A DNA stretch of 64,000 bases, taken from Deinococcus cellulosilyticus NBRC 106333 = KACC 11606 (GTDB lineage: Bacteria; Deinococcota; Deinococci; Deinococcales; Deinococcaceae). This document shows, piece after piece, positions 54,247 through 63,606 of this stretch. A program made the translations under genes and the position numbers. Every line of letters begins with the position of its first letter. Positions within the stretch are counted from its first letter, which is position 1. The notes under the pieces are model-generated. The model ran no database searches. It saw only the letters and a list, made by a program, of their open reading frames with translations, and had not been told where the DNA came from. The stretch spans positions 80,119-144,118 of the forward strand of contig NZ_BJXB01000017.1 of the NCBI RefSeq assembly GCF_007990775.1. Reading direction: 5' to 3'.

Positions 54247-54759
54247 TTAACTCTGTTTGAGGGCCAGACGGATGTGGGCGATGTGGTGGCGCACATGCCA
54301 CTCGTGCTTGCTCACCAGTTTCCAGATGGCCTGCCTGCCCTCATCCGGGTGGATGAATTCACGCTCCATCTCGGGAATGGCGAGGTGCTTGAGGATGTGC
54401 AGCCAGCGTTCATTCACGGCTGTGAAGTGGTTGACCGCAATCTCCACAGGCAGGTTGTAGTCCTGCAACCCGGCCCACAGTTCCTGTGGAAAAGGCTGAA
54501 TGGTGGGGGCATCCAGGGTCAGGCCAAAACGGAAACGGTTGAATCCCTGGTCATGGGCGTCTGCAATGTGAAAAGCCAGTTGCCGAACGGTAAAAGAGCC
54601 CTCCCGGTACTGCCTGTGCAGGTCCTGCTCGGTGAGGGGGCACACCAGATCGTGGAGTTCCTTCGGGAAATCCCGCATCAGCTGCAAATACTGCTCGAAG
54701 CGCTCGTGGGAGATGGAATCGGGAATGGATAATGGGCCAACAGGATATTGAGTGTCCAT
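54247..54759 (-). CDS. YfiT/DinB-type bacillithiol transferase
   Basis: 170 residues, four-helix DinB/YfiT fold with three metal-binding histidines visible in LAFHIADAHDQGFNRFRFGL (first) and WHVRHHIAHIRLAL (second and third). YPVGPLSIPDSIS, YREGSFTVRQ, LDAPTIQPFPQELWAGLQDYNLP and HPDEGR are typical of the YfiT subfamily, putative transferases conjugating bacillithiol to electrophiles. bshB1 at 33.8 kb provides the cofactor context. The ATG follows TACCAT closely, so it may be leaderless. Confidence 0.85.
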   Translation of the reverse strand: MDTQYPVGPLSIPDSISHERFEQYLQLMRDFPKELHDLVCPLTEQDLHRQYREGSFTVRQLAFHIADAHDQGFNRFRFGLTLDAPTIQPFPQELWAGLQDYNLPVEIAVNHFTAVNERWLHILKHLAIPEMEREFIHPDEGRQAIWKLVSKHEWHVRHHIAHIRLALKQS

Positions 54760-54817
54760 AGGCCATGGTAACAGGCAGGGGGTGAAAAAGTTCAGGTGGA
54801 TGGGTTACGGTCTGGAA

Positions 54818-54866
54818 GCCGAGGGCTGAGGGCCGAGAGCCGAGGGCAGAAAGCAGAAGGCGGAAC
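54818..54866 (+). repeat. Heptad tandem repeat, locus 8
   Basis: Seven in-register 7-mers: GCCGAGG, GCTGAGG, GCCGAGA, GCCGAGG, GCAGAAA, GCAGAAG, GCGGAAC. Two unit types are fused in one array here, linking the families seen at other loci. Confidence 0.85.
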
Positions 54867-54885
54867 AGCAATAGAGCCGTCTTCA

Positions 54886-55857
54886 TCACAGCTGAAAATC
54901 GGTCACCACAGGCAGATGGTCTGATCCAGTGCTCTCCTCCACCCAGGTTCTGAAGAGGGTGATGTCCGGTGAGGTCCAGATGTGGTCGATCCTGAGCACT
55001 TTGAAAGAAGCATTCCAGGTGTGTCCGAAACCCATCCCCGAGTGTGCAAAAGCATCCTTCAGGTGGCTTCCCAGTTGTCGGTACAGGGGCCCGAGGGGAG
55101 GCATGTTGAAATCTCCGCAGGCAAGAAAATGCTGGTTTTGCTGTCTGGCTTTGCTGTAGGATTCCAGCAGCACATTGACGCCTTCCTGTCGGATGCTGCT
55201 GACCCTGTGGGCACGTTCATGCAGGGTGCGGCCCATTCTCTGGTCCCAGGCTGTGGGTCCAAGGCGGTGCCTGTCAAAATGGACCGTGATGATGCGTACA
55301 GCGGCGTTCTGAATCTGAACCGTGGCTTCAAGCTCTGTGTGTCTTGAACTGGGAAATTCCAGTCTGCGCTTCTGAACCACCGGGAAGCGGCTGAGGAGGA
55401 TCAACTCTCCCAGTTGTGCCATTTCCCAGCCACCTTCTTGCTGCTGGAGCAGAGAGAACAGTCGAGGGCCTGTGGTTCTGGCTTCCTGCAAGCACAGAAG
55501 GTCGGGCTTCACCTGTTTCACCGTGTTCAGGATGGGTTCCATGCCTGCCAGCCCTCCATGCACATTCCAGGTCATCACCCTGAGGCTGGAAGGGGGCACA
55601 GAAACGGGCTGGTGCAATTGCAACCCCATGAGCAGAAACAGCCAGACCAGCACAGGCGAGGTCTGCAAAAACAGCAATTTCCAGCGTCTTTTGAACAGAC
55701 TCCAAAAGATCACAAAGACGGTAGGAACGATAAAAACATGCTGGGGCACCGAGGCCAGCAAGGTGAAAAGCCAGTGGGTCTCTGCACGGGTCTGGTGCAG
55801 GTACCACAGAACCAGCATGGGGAGGGCATTCAGAAACAAACCGAAAATCAGGCGCAT
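54886..55857 (-). CDS. Membrane-anchored endonuclease/exonuclease/phosphatase family protein
   Basis: 323 residues. Three N-terminal transmembrane segments (LFLNALPMLVLWYLH, VFIVPTVFVIFWSLF, LVWLFLLMGL) and then an EEP domain: VMTWNVHGG, DLLCLQEA (catalytic glutamate), IITVHFDRHRLG, ACGDFNMPP (Asp-Asn pair) and STGSDHLPVVTDF (catalytic Asp-His). The phosphodiesterase active site is complete. Substrate could be DNA, RNA or phospholipid; the domain probably faces outward. TATGTT lies 8 bases before the ATG (leaderless type). Confidence 0.85.
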   Translation of the reverse strand: MRLIFGLFLNALPMLVLWYLHQTRAETHWLFTLLASVPQHVFIVPTVFVIFWSLFKRRWKLLFLQTSPVLVWLFLLMGLQLHQPVSVPPSSLRVMTWNVHGGLAGMEPILNTVKQVKPDLLCLQEARTTGPRLFSLLQQQEGGWEMAQLGELILLSRFPVVQKRRLEFPSSRHTELEATVQIQNAAVRIITVHFDRHRLGPTAWDQRMGRTLHERAHRVSSIRQEGVNVLLESYSKARQQNQHFLACGDFNMPPLGPLYRQLGSHLKDAFAHSGMGFGHTWNASFKVLRIDHIWTSPDITLFRTWVEESTGSDHLPVVTDFQL

Positions 55858-55911
55858 TGATGAGCAACATACACATGTTGTGTATGAATTGGGTGAAGGG
55901 GTCTGTTGGAG

Positions 55912-56463
55912 TCAGTGAACCCAGGTGACTGGAATCTGGTCATGAAATCCCACGAACACCTTCAGGCCCAGACGCTCCAGCCTCTCTTGATGGACATAAA
56001 TTTGTTCTGCAAATCGGGCTGTGATGCATGCAACCAGGGACATGTTGCGGGCCACCACTTCAGGGGTGCCTGCAAAAACGCCAGGATAAAGGGCACCAAT
56101 TTCAGGAAACGTACCACATGGGAAATGCCGCTGCCAGTTTGCCAGAACCTCTTCATCTCCACTGGCATCTTGAGCACTGCAATAAAACCCGCAATTCCAG
56201 TCGTTGTCGAGGTCATATTCAAAGTAGAGGCTCTGGAAGCCCTGGGCTTCACAGACGTCGAGCACCTCCTTTAACACGTCCTGAATCCTTGCTGCAAATG
56301 CATCAAAGTCTTCCTGACGCAAATCCTCGAAAGCCCAGGGCGCTTTGAGGGCTTCTGCATAAGCTCTGGCCAGTTCCAGGACCTCTTGCGGGTCACGGTC
56401 CATGAGCTGGTTTTGCAGGTCCAGCAAAAAATCGTAGATCGCTTGCAAACCGTTCCAGGTCAT
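55912..56463 (-). CDS. Unknown protein, possibly immunity-like
   Basis: 183 residues, acidic, cytosolic. Not recognised with confidence. LKEVLDVCEAQGFQSLYFEYDLDNDWNCGFYCSAQD is a helix-strand-strand unit reminiscent of the SMI1/DUF-type immunity proteins. TATGAT lies 6 bases before the ATG and no Shine-Dalgarno is present, so it appears leaderless and separately transcribed. The groEL terminator lies just upstream. Confidence 0.5.
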   Translation of the reverse strand: MTWNGLQAIYDFLLDLQNQLMDRDPQEVLELARAYAEALKAPWAFEDLRQEDFDAFAARIQDVLKEVLDVCEAQGFQSLYFEYDLDNDWNCGFYCSAQDASGDEEVLANWQRHFPCGTFPEIGALYPGVFAGTPEVVARNMSLVACITARFAEQIYVHQERLERLGLKVFVGFHDQIPVTWVH

Positions 56464-56483
56464 GCCTGAATCATAACAACAAA

Positions 56484-56512
56484 AAACCCTCCTCCCGAAG
56501 GAAGAGGGCTGA
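56484..56512 (-). terminator. groEL terminator
   Basis: Minus strand CCCTCTTCC-ttc-GGGAGGAGGG followed by TTTTTTG. Confidence 0.85.
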
Positions 56513-56528
56513 AATCCAGAAAGGATTT

Positions 56529-58166
<1,638 letters not shown>

Positions 58167-58224
58167 GGGGAAACTCCTTTACAGCAAAGAGAGAAGGTTC
58201 AGGGTGATGTGAGACTCGAAACGC

Positions 58225-58509
58225 TCACTCAACAACGGCGAGGATGTCGCGCTCGTTGAGGATGGTGTATTCGGTGCCTTCGATTTCGATGGTGGTGCCA
58301 CCGTACTTGGCGAAGACCACAACGTCGCCTTCTTTGACTTCCACAGGAACACGGGTGCCGTTGTCAAGCACTTTACCGCTGCCCACAGCAACCACTTTGC
58401 CACGAACAGGCTTTTCTTTTGCGCTGTCGGGGAGAACGATGCCACCACGGGTCTGGGGGGCTTCCTGCACAAGCTCGATTACGACACGATCACCATAGGG
58501 TTTCAGCAT
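58225..58509 (-). CDS. groES: Co-chaperonin GroES
   Basis: 94 residues: MLKPYGDRVVIELVQEAPQTRGGIVLPDSAKEKPVRGKVVAVGSG with the mobile loop TRGGIVLPD that docks to GroEL, and the closing TEYTILNERDILAVVE. Start 58509 follows GGAGG. Promoter and heat-shock-type elements lie upstream. Confidence 0.97.
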   Translation of the reverse strand: MLKPYGDRVVIELVQEAPQTRGGIVLPDSAKEKPVRGKVVAVGSGKVLDNGTRVPVEVKEGDVVVFAKYGGTTIEIEGTEYTILNERDILAVVE

Positions 58510-58593
58510 GGATGAACCTCCGGAAAAATTTCTGCGAGTACGCTGATCGGCACCATCCTGCACAGCCTGAGAAAAACTCAGGTCTGCCTCAGG

Positions 58594-58685
58594 CTTGAGT
58601 GTCAACCAACTCCAGTAGCTATTATAACCTCACTCATTCATGTGTCAATACCTTGAACACAAGATGTGAGTGCTATTCGCTCAAG
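58594..58685 (-). promoter_or_regulatory. groESL promoter with HAIR-like elements
   Basis: Minus -35 TTGACA (58648-58643), 16-bp spacer, -10 TATAAT (58626-58621). On the plus strand CTTGAGT-N8-ACTCCAG (58594-58615) nearly matches the HspR HAIR element (CTTGAGT-N7-ACTCAAG) and covers the expected start site. Upstream of -35, CTTGAAC...GCTCAAG (58652-58685) is a second, wider dyad that also contains a CIRCE half-site (ATAGCACTC on minus). Confidence 0.65.
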
Positions 58686-58693
58686 TTTACTGA

Positions 58694-59125
58694 TCAGGAC
58701 CGGGCAGGCAGCTGCTGGTTCAATTTCTCCACAGCCTGCCGGATCGTCTTCTCAATGCCCTTGCCATATGGAACGACATTCGAGAAGATCATCAGACTCA
58801 TGGAACGGGGTTGCAGGCTCATCTGGTAATTGATCTCGGTCTGGCCCCCCTGGTACTCAAACTTGATGGTGGCCCGACCATGCAGGTCCCCCTCAACCAG
58901 AAGCTGAATCTCCCGACCGGGACGCACATCCACCACCGTGAGCATCAGGCGCAGGCGGCCCCGCACCAGCATCACCTCTGCCCCGACGTTCCCCCCCTTG
59001 ATCAGGGTGAACTCCCATCCTGCAGGCCACCACTGGCTGTAATTCTCAAAATCCATGAACGCCTCATAGACCTTCTGAGGCGCAGACATTGCTTTGATGC
59101 GTTCTGCTGCTTCGATTTTCGCCAT
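58694..59125 (-). CDS. SRPBCC (polyketide cyclase-like) protein
   Basis: 143 residues. AAERIKAMSAPQKVYEAFMDFENYSQWWPAGWEF is the typical SRPBCC N-terminus, with the hydrophobic cavity strands after it and a C-terminal helix (IEKTIRQAVEKLNQQL). Proteins of this fold bind hydrophobic ligands. TACGAT lies 9 bases before ATG 59125, suggesting a leaderless start; the frame is open further up but runs into the heptad repeat. Function unknown. Confidence 0.75.
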   Translation of the reverse strand: MAKIEAAERIKAMSAPQKVYEAFMDFENYSQWWPAGWEFTLIKGGNVGAEVMLVRGRLRLMLTVVDVRPGREIQLLVEGDLHGRATIKFEYQGGQTEINYQMSLQPRSMSLMIFSNVVPYGKGIEKTIRQAVEKLNQQLPARS

Positions 59126-59164
59126 TTCCCAACCATCGTAGCGCAGAATTCGTGGGTTGGGCAT

Positions 59165-59199
59165 GCCGAGAGCCGAGGGCCGACAGCCGAGGGTCGAGG
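59165..59199 (+). repeat. Heptad tandem repeat, locus 9 left arm
   Basis: Five 7-mers GCCGAGA, GCCGAGG, GCCGACA, GCCGAGG, GTCGAGG. An inverted arm follows at 59371-59384. The 170 bases between contain no gene I can support. Confidence 0.8.
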
Positions 59200-59370
59200 G
59201 CAAATGAATTAAGGCAACAGGCAAGACAGAGCAAAAACATCTCTAACGCTATAAAAGAGGCGGTTAAGAGCAGGTCCACCAGCCAGCATGTTGCCAGAAT
59301 CAAAACGCTTTGCATTCAAAGTCAACCCAGTTGGAGGCAAAATCCGACCGCTGCACAAGTGTTTTGTTGC

Positions 59371-59384
59371 TCTCGGCCCTCGGC
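59371..59384 (-). repeat. Heptad tandem repeat, locus 9 right (inverted) arm
   Basis: TCTCGGC, CCTCGGC on plus, the reverse complement of GCCGAGG, GCCGAGA; it ends 2 bases before the stop of the tyrosine phosphatase gene. Confidence 0.65.
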
Positions 59385-59386
59385 AA

Positions 59387-60118
59387 TCACCCCACCAGAC
59401 GCCCCCTGATCCGGTCCAGATCCTCATCTGTCAGACCGCAGGCCTGCAGGTATTCAGCCGTGCCACCATATTCTGTGCGCAGGTGGTCCAGCAGGCCCAG
59501 CATGGCTTCTGGAGGACTCACCATGAAGGCTTTCATGAAGGCCTGTTTGCGGGGGTCGGGTTCGCGTTCCAGCATCTCCTGATAGATTTCGGCCATGTTT
59601 TCGTCGGTGAGGGCGTAATCTGCTGCAATCACCTCATCAGGGACACCCACCAGACTGAGGGCCAGAGCAATGACAATGCCTGTGCGGTCCTTGCCTGCAT
59701 GACAGTGCACCAGCACTTTGCCCTCAGGAGCATCTGCAATGGCTTTCATGGCCCTGCCGATTTCTGTCTTGAAGTGGGTGACCATCACCTGATACACGTC
59801 TTTCATGCTTCTGGCCTGCATGGAAGCCATGCGTGCCGCCTCGTTGGCATCATCGGCCAGAGGGAGGTTCAGGTATTTGACTGCAGGGTGGTCTTTGAAA
59901 GGAGGAGCATCCACCTTGAGTTCATGGGGAGCACGCACATCCAGAATCAGGGAAATGCCTGATTCAAGAAGGCTGGTCTTCCCTGCCTCGGTCAGGCGGG
60001 TGAGGTTGTCGGAACGGATCAGGGTGTCACGGGTGGTTTTGCCATCCAGGGTCTGCAGGTTGCCAAGGTGTCGTGCATTTTTCAGGCCATCAATATTCAG
60101 GGTGTTTTCACGGGTCAT
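59387..60118 (-). CDS. Protein tyrosine/serine phosphatase
   Basis: 243 residues of the bacterial tyrosine phosphatase (Y_phosphatase3/PtpB-like) family. The signature C-x5-R is in VHCHAGKDRTGIVIALAL; the N-terminal NARHLGNLQTLDGK and RSDNLTRLTEAG and the general-acid region LPLADDANEA fit the family. Dephosphorylates phosphotyrosine or phosphoinositides. TACGCT lies 6 bases before the ATG (leaderless). Confidence 0.9.
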   Translation of the reverse strand: MTRENTLNIDGLKNARHLGNLQTLDGKTTRDTLIRSDNLTRLTEAGKTSLLESGISLILDVRAPHELKVDAPPFKDHPAVKYLNLPLADDANEAARMASMQARSMKDVYQVMVTHFKTEIGRAMKAIADAPEGKVLVHCHAGKDRTGIVIALALSLVGVPDEVIAADYALTDENMAEIYQEMLEREPDPRKQAFMKAFMVSPPEAMLGLLDHLRTEYGGTAEYLQACGLTDEDLDRIRGRLVG

Positions 60119-60158
60119 GCCAGAAGCGTACTGTTTTGCAAGGCCTTTGAGGATACGG

Positions 60159-60185
60159 AAAAAGGACAGGCCTGTTGCTCTGTCC
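60159..60185 (-). terminator. Terminator after the TatD-type gene
   Basis: Minus strand GGACAG-10 nt-CTGTCC followed by TTTTT, shortly after the TatD-type stop. Confidence 0.7.
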
Positions 60186-60213
60186 CCTCAGCTAAATCAT
60201 GGATGGTACTCCC

Positions 60214-60972
60214 TCAGGGAATCTGATAGACCTGACGGGCATTGCGCTCGGTGATCTCTTCAAACTGCTGTTCGGACAGGCCCAGAAGCTCTGCCAGAAA
60301 CTGAAGGGTATAACGGGTGTAACCGGGGCGATTGGGTTTGCCCCTGTTGGGCATGGGGGCCAGAAAAGGGGCATCGGTTTCCACCAGAATTCGGTCCAGA
60401 GGAATGGCTTTTGCAGCCTCCCGCAACTCCTGAGCGTTTTTGTATGTCACGTTTCCTGCGAAAGAGACATGGAAACCCAGCTCAAGCCCTGCCTCAATCA
60501 GACCCATGTGTCCGTTGCAGCAGTGCAGGATGCCCCTGTGCCATCCAGCGTTTTTCAGAACCTCCGCACAATCCAGACTGGCCTGCTCACGGTTCTGCTT
60601 GTCACGGGTGTGGATGATGACGGGGCGGTCCGTGCGTCTGGCCCAGTCCAGTTGCCATTCAAAAGCGGCGATCTGCACCTCTTTCGGAGCCGCATCCCAG
60701 TAATAATCGATGCCCGTCTCCCCCACCCCGACCACCCGGGGATGCTGGCCCAGGGCTTCCAGATCTGCACGCACCTCAGGAGAATCCTGCAGGGCATCTG
60801 TCGGGTGGAGGCCCACCACGGTGTAAATGCGGGTGTCCTGCTCACTGAGGGCAATCACATTGCGGGCATGCTGGGGATCGGCCCCAATGGCAATCACGGT
60901 GGTGAGGCCCAGTTCATCCAGTGCTGGCAGGGGGTCATCAAGGTAATCCAGATGGCAGTGGGTGTCAATCAT
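60214..60972 (-). CDS. TatD-family metal-dependent DNase
   Basis: 252 residues, TIM-barrel hydrolase acting as 3'-5' exonuclease. The metal ligands appear as IDTHCHLD (N-terminus), GETGIDYYW, PVIIHTRD, LHCCNGHMG and ETDAPFLAP, matching TatD/YcfH. TAAAAT lies 9 bases before the ATG with no Shine-Dalgarno (leaderless). Confidence 0.92.
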   Translation of the reverse strand: MIDTHCHLDYLDDPLPALDELGLTTVIAIGADPQHARNVIALSEQDTRIYTVVGLHPTDALQDSPEVRADLEALGQHPRVVGVGETGIDYYWDAAPKEVQIAAFEWQLDWARRTDRPVIIHTRDKQNREQASLDCAEVLKNAGWHRGILHCCNGHMGLIEAGLELGFHVSFAGNVTYKNAQELREAAKAIPLDRILVETDAPFLAPMPNRGKPNRPGYTRYTLQFLAELLGLSEQQFEEITERNARQVYQIP

Positions 60973-61311
60973 CAGGGGTCCATTTTAGCGGAGAGGTCAG
61001 AGAAGTTCACAGCCAACCATGCCTCACAACCTCTTACTTGCCTGCACCTCTGAACCCGCTCGGGAGCTGAACACCATTGCTCTCACTGTGCTGCAAAGAT
61101 CAGTTTCATCCTGTACCCTTTGGCTGCCATTCTCTTCTTGAACCCCTCCTGTACAGCTTTCGCTTCGTTGATCCAGTGAGGCGATTTTGAAAAACACGGC
61201 CCCGCACATTAAGAATCCATTGTGGCAGGGATTACGGTGATAAACCCTTACCCTCACTTCACGCTTTTCATGTCCTGATCAAGGACACTAGCTATCGGAG
61301 GTTCAATCATC
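60973..61311. other. 339-base gap upstream of the Lpt-like operon
   Basis: No gene supported. It contains a possible promoter for the operon (TTGAAA at 61187-61192, 16 bp, then TAAGAAT near 61210), a TGTCCT-gatca-AGGACA dyad (61271-61287) and the Shine-Dalgarno GGAGG (61297-61301). Confidence 0.4.
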
Positions 61312-61884
61312 TTGCTACGTTACGCTTCCTGGGCTCTGCTGTTGCTGCTGGTTCTGGGCTTTGTTCTGGCCCTGCTCCCCAGCCCTTCCGTACAGGCCGC
61401 GCAAGGGGTCAAACTGATGGAGGTCAGCATGAAGCTGTATCCCCAGCAGGACCCTGATGCTGTATGGGAGTTTCACAGCAAAGACATTCAGTACGATCCC
61501 ATCGAGGGAAAATCCGTCCTGAATGGCACCCAGACTGGGAAGCGCATGGTGAAAGGTGAGCTGGACATGACCGTCACTGCGCCCGGGATTGAAATTGATC
61601 GGACAGATAACTTGCACATGAAAGAAGCTGTCCTTAACATCCCTAAACAGTGCACCACACTGAAAATCCAGAAAGATGTCACCATTGACCAGGCCAGTGG
61701 GTTCTCGGGCAAGCAGGTGCAGTACCGTGCCGCCAACATGGACATGACTGCAGATGCCATCACTGCTCCTTTTGACCTTGGAGCAGACACCCAGATGACC
61801 AGACCCAGGTTCGTGAGTGATCTGGATGCACCTGAAACGTGTGTCGGTGGTGCCATCGTGGAAAAACCGGAGGATGAAGAATGA
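61312..61884 (+). CDS. LptC-like membrane-anchored envelope protein
   Basis: 190 residues with an N-terminal membrane anchor (YASWALLLLLVLGFVLALL) and a beta-rich periplasmic domain (SMKLYPQQDPDAVWEFHSKDIQYDPIEGKSVLNG, IPKQCTTLKIQKDVTIDQASGFSGKQVQYRAANMDMTADAIT) like LptC, the anchor of the lipid-transport bridge. It begins at TTG 10 bases after GGAGG; no ATG or GTG is available. Its end overlaps the next gene by four bases. Classical LPS is thought to be absent from Deinococcus, so the cargo may be another envelope lipid. Confidence 0.7.
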   Translation: MLRYASWALLLLLVLGFVLALLPSPSVQAAQGVKLMEVSMKLYPQQDPDAVWEFHSKDIQYDPIEGKSVLNGTQTGKRMVKGELDMTVTAPGIEIDRTDNLHMKEAVLNIPKQCTTLKIQKDVTIDQASGFSGKQVQYRAANMDMTADAITAPFDLGADTQMTRPRFVSDLDAPETCVGGAIVEKPEDEE

Positions 61885-62762
61885 AACGAGTATGGATGGC
61901 CGTGGCCCTGCTGGGCGTGAGCGCTCTGGCTGCAGACAGCAAAGAGCAGAGACTTCTGAAATTCGCCTCTGACACCTACAAAGGTGACGTGCGAAACGGA
62001 CCCTACACTTTCACAGGCACCGAGAAAGAGCCCGTGCAGGCCCAGGTGAGCAACCTGAAAATCTCCAGCCTGAGCGCTGTGTTCTCTGCTCCTGCAGGCA
62101 AAGCCATGACCGAGGCTGCAGGTTCCAGAACCGCTGAATTCACCAACACCGTCAAGGTGAACCGTGGACGCCTCTCCGCAGAAGGCCCCAGCCTGACCTA
62201 CTCCGAAGAAACCGGGGTGGGCACCCTCAAAGGTCCTGCCACCAGCGTGTTCGCTCCTGAAAAAGAGGGCGATGATCCTGTGAACGTCAAAGCCAACCAG
62301 ATGGCTTTCGATGTGGACACCAACATCTCCACCTCCACAGGCAAGGTGAGCCTGGTGACCGGACGCCAGACCGGAACCAGCGACAAACTGGTCTTCGATG
62401 AGAAGAAAGAACTGGGCATCCTGACCGGCAGCGTGCAACTGATCAAAAACCCCAAAGACAGCAAGGACAACAAGCTGACCATCACAGGCACCGAAGCACG
62501 CGTGCTGACCAACGAGAAGAAGAAACTGCTGCTGGTCAAAGGCACCGTGAAGCTCGTGGACGGGGACATCACCACCACCGGTAACACCGTGTACTACGAT
62601 GACAAGGCCAACCGCGCCATCGTGATCGGGTCTCCAGCCAAGAGCTACAACGCGAAAAACAAAACCACCATCTCCGGTGGTACGCTGGAACAGAACACCG
62701 ACAAGAACACCGTGCGCCTCTTCAAAGGCAACGTCGAGTTCTCCGAGACCCAGTTTAAGTAA
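61881..62762 (+). CDS. LptA/OstA-like periplasmic bridge protein, copy 1
   Basis: 293 residues with a signal peptide (MKRVWMAVALLGVSALAA). The mature part is a long run of short strands with repeated patterns (RLSAEGPSLTYSEETGVGTLKG; ANQMAFDVDTNISTSTGKVSLVTG; SDKLVFDEKKELGILTGSVQLI; GNTVYYDDKANRAIVIG), the beta-jellyroll repeat of OstA/LptA proteins. ATGA overlap with the LptC-like gene indicates coupled synthesis. Longer than enteric LptA, suggesting more bridge repeats in one chain. Confidence 0.75.
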   Translation: MKRVWMAVALLGVSALAADSKEQRLLKFASDTYKGDVRNGPYTFTGTEKEPVQAQVSNLKISSLSAVFSAPAGKAMTEAAGSRTAEFTNTVKVNRGRLSAEGPSLTYSEETGVGTLKGPATSVFAPEKEGDDPVNVKANQMAFDVDTNISTSTGKVSLVTGRQTGTSDKLVFDEKKELGILTGSVQLIKNPKDSKDNKLTITGTEARVLTNEKKKLLLVKGTVKLVDGDITTTGNTVYYDDKANRAIVIGSPAKSYNAKNKTTISGGTLEQNTDKNTVRLFKGNVEFSETQFK

Positions 62763-62814
62763 GCCATCTCGCATTCAGAATTCCTGAAAACCAGAAGCAT
62801 GGAAGTGACGTGAA

Positions 62815-63606
62815 ATGAAACCCATCCACCGCCTCACCTCCCTGCTTCTTTTTGTTGTCGGTGCAGCCGTTTTCGCCCAGGAAGCGGACACTGCGCCGAC
62901 TTTTTCTCTGGAACGCAAAGACAAGACCATCGTCATGAGCAAACGCGGCCCGGATGAATCAGGGCTCGCGATTTTCTGCGATCAGGACCCGAACACCAGA
63001 GGCATCTTCTACGACCCTTCTGAAGAGGCGGTGGTGGCCACCATCGACGACAACCGCATCAAAGCCCCTCTGGCCATCATGGACAAGAAGGAAAACGGGG
63101 ACGGGCACCTGGAGATGTCCTCCGGGAAGGCCATTGAAGATGACGATGGGGACTGCCCCCAGGTGGAGCCCCAGAGCAATGCAGGTGGCCTGAAGATCAC
63201 CAAGGGGAAAACCCAGCTTTCTGGCAGCAAACTCGTTTATGACGAGAAAGACGGTCTGGCGAACATCGATGGTCCCATAACCTTCGAGCGGGAGCAGAAA
63301 GATGGAAAACTGACCGGAACCAGCCAGAAACTGGTGGTGGATGTCGACAAGGACACCACAGTTTTGAAGGGAAGCGTGCAGCTCAAGAGCGGCGAACGCA
63401 CCAGCAGTGCAGAAGAAGTGGAGTACAGCGAAAAGGACAATGTGGCGATCCTGCGGGGCACCCCCCAGAACCCTGCGAAATCCATCAAGGGCAAGGAAGA
63501 ACTGACCGCCACCACCATCCGGTACAATCTGGAAACCAACGACGTGGTGGCGACCACCGAGAACAACAACATCAAGGGCAAGTTCGAGGACGAGGACAGG
63601 AAGTAA
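62815..63606 (+). CDS. LptA/OstA-like periplasmic bridge protein, copy 2
   Basis: 263 residues with a signal peptide (LTSLLLFVVGAAVFAQ). The same beta-jellyroll repeats follow (GKTQLSGSKLVYDEKDGLANIDGPITFE; SQKLVVDVDKDTTVLKGSVQLKSGE; AEEVEYSEKDNVAILRGTPQ). Two cysteines (AIFCDQD, DDCPQV region) may form a disulfide. It is the third gene of the operon, 52 bases after copy 1. In-frame sequence coding for an XRE-like domain begins directly after its TAA. Confidence 0.75.
   Translation: MKPIHRLTSLLLFVVGAAVFAQEADTAPTFSLERKDKTIVMSKRGPDESGLAIFCDQDPNTRGIFYDPSEEAVVATIDDNRIKAPLAIMDKKENGDGHLEMSSGKAIEDDDGDCPQVEPQSNAGGLKITKGKTQLSGSKLVYDEKDGLANIDGPITFEREQKDGKLTGTSQKLVVDVDKDTTVLKGSVQLKSGERTSSAEEVEYSEKDNVAILRGTPQNPAKSIKGKEELTATTIRYNLETNDVVATTENNNIKGKFEDEDRK

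Noticed and set aside
61024..61257. 77-codon minus-strand open frame in the gap before the LptC-like gene
   Set aside because: No ribosome binding site, no plausible promoter and unnatural composition.
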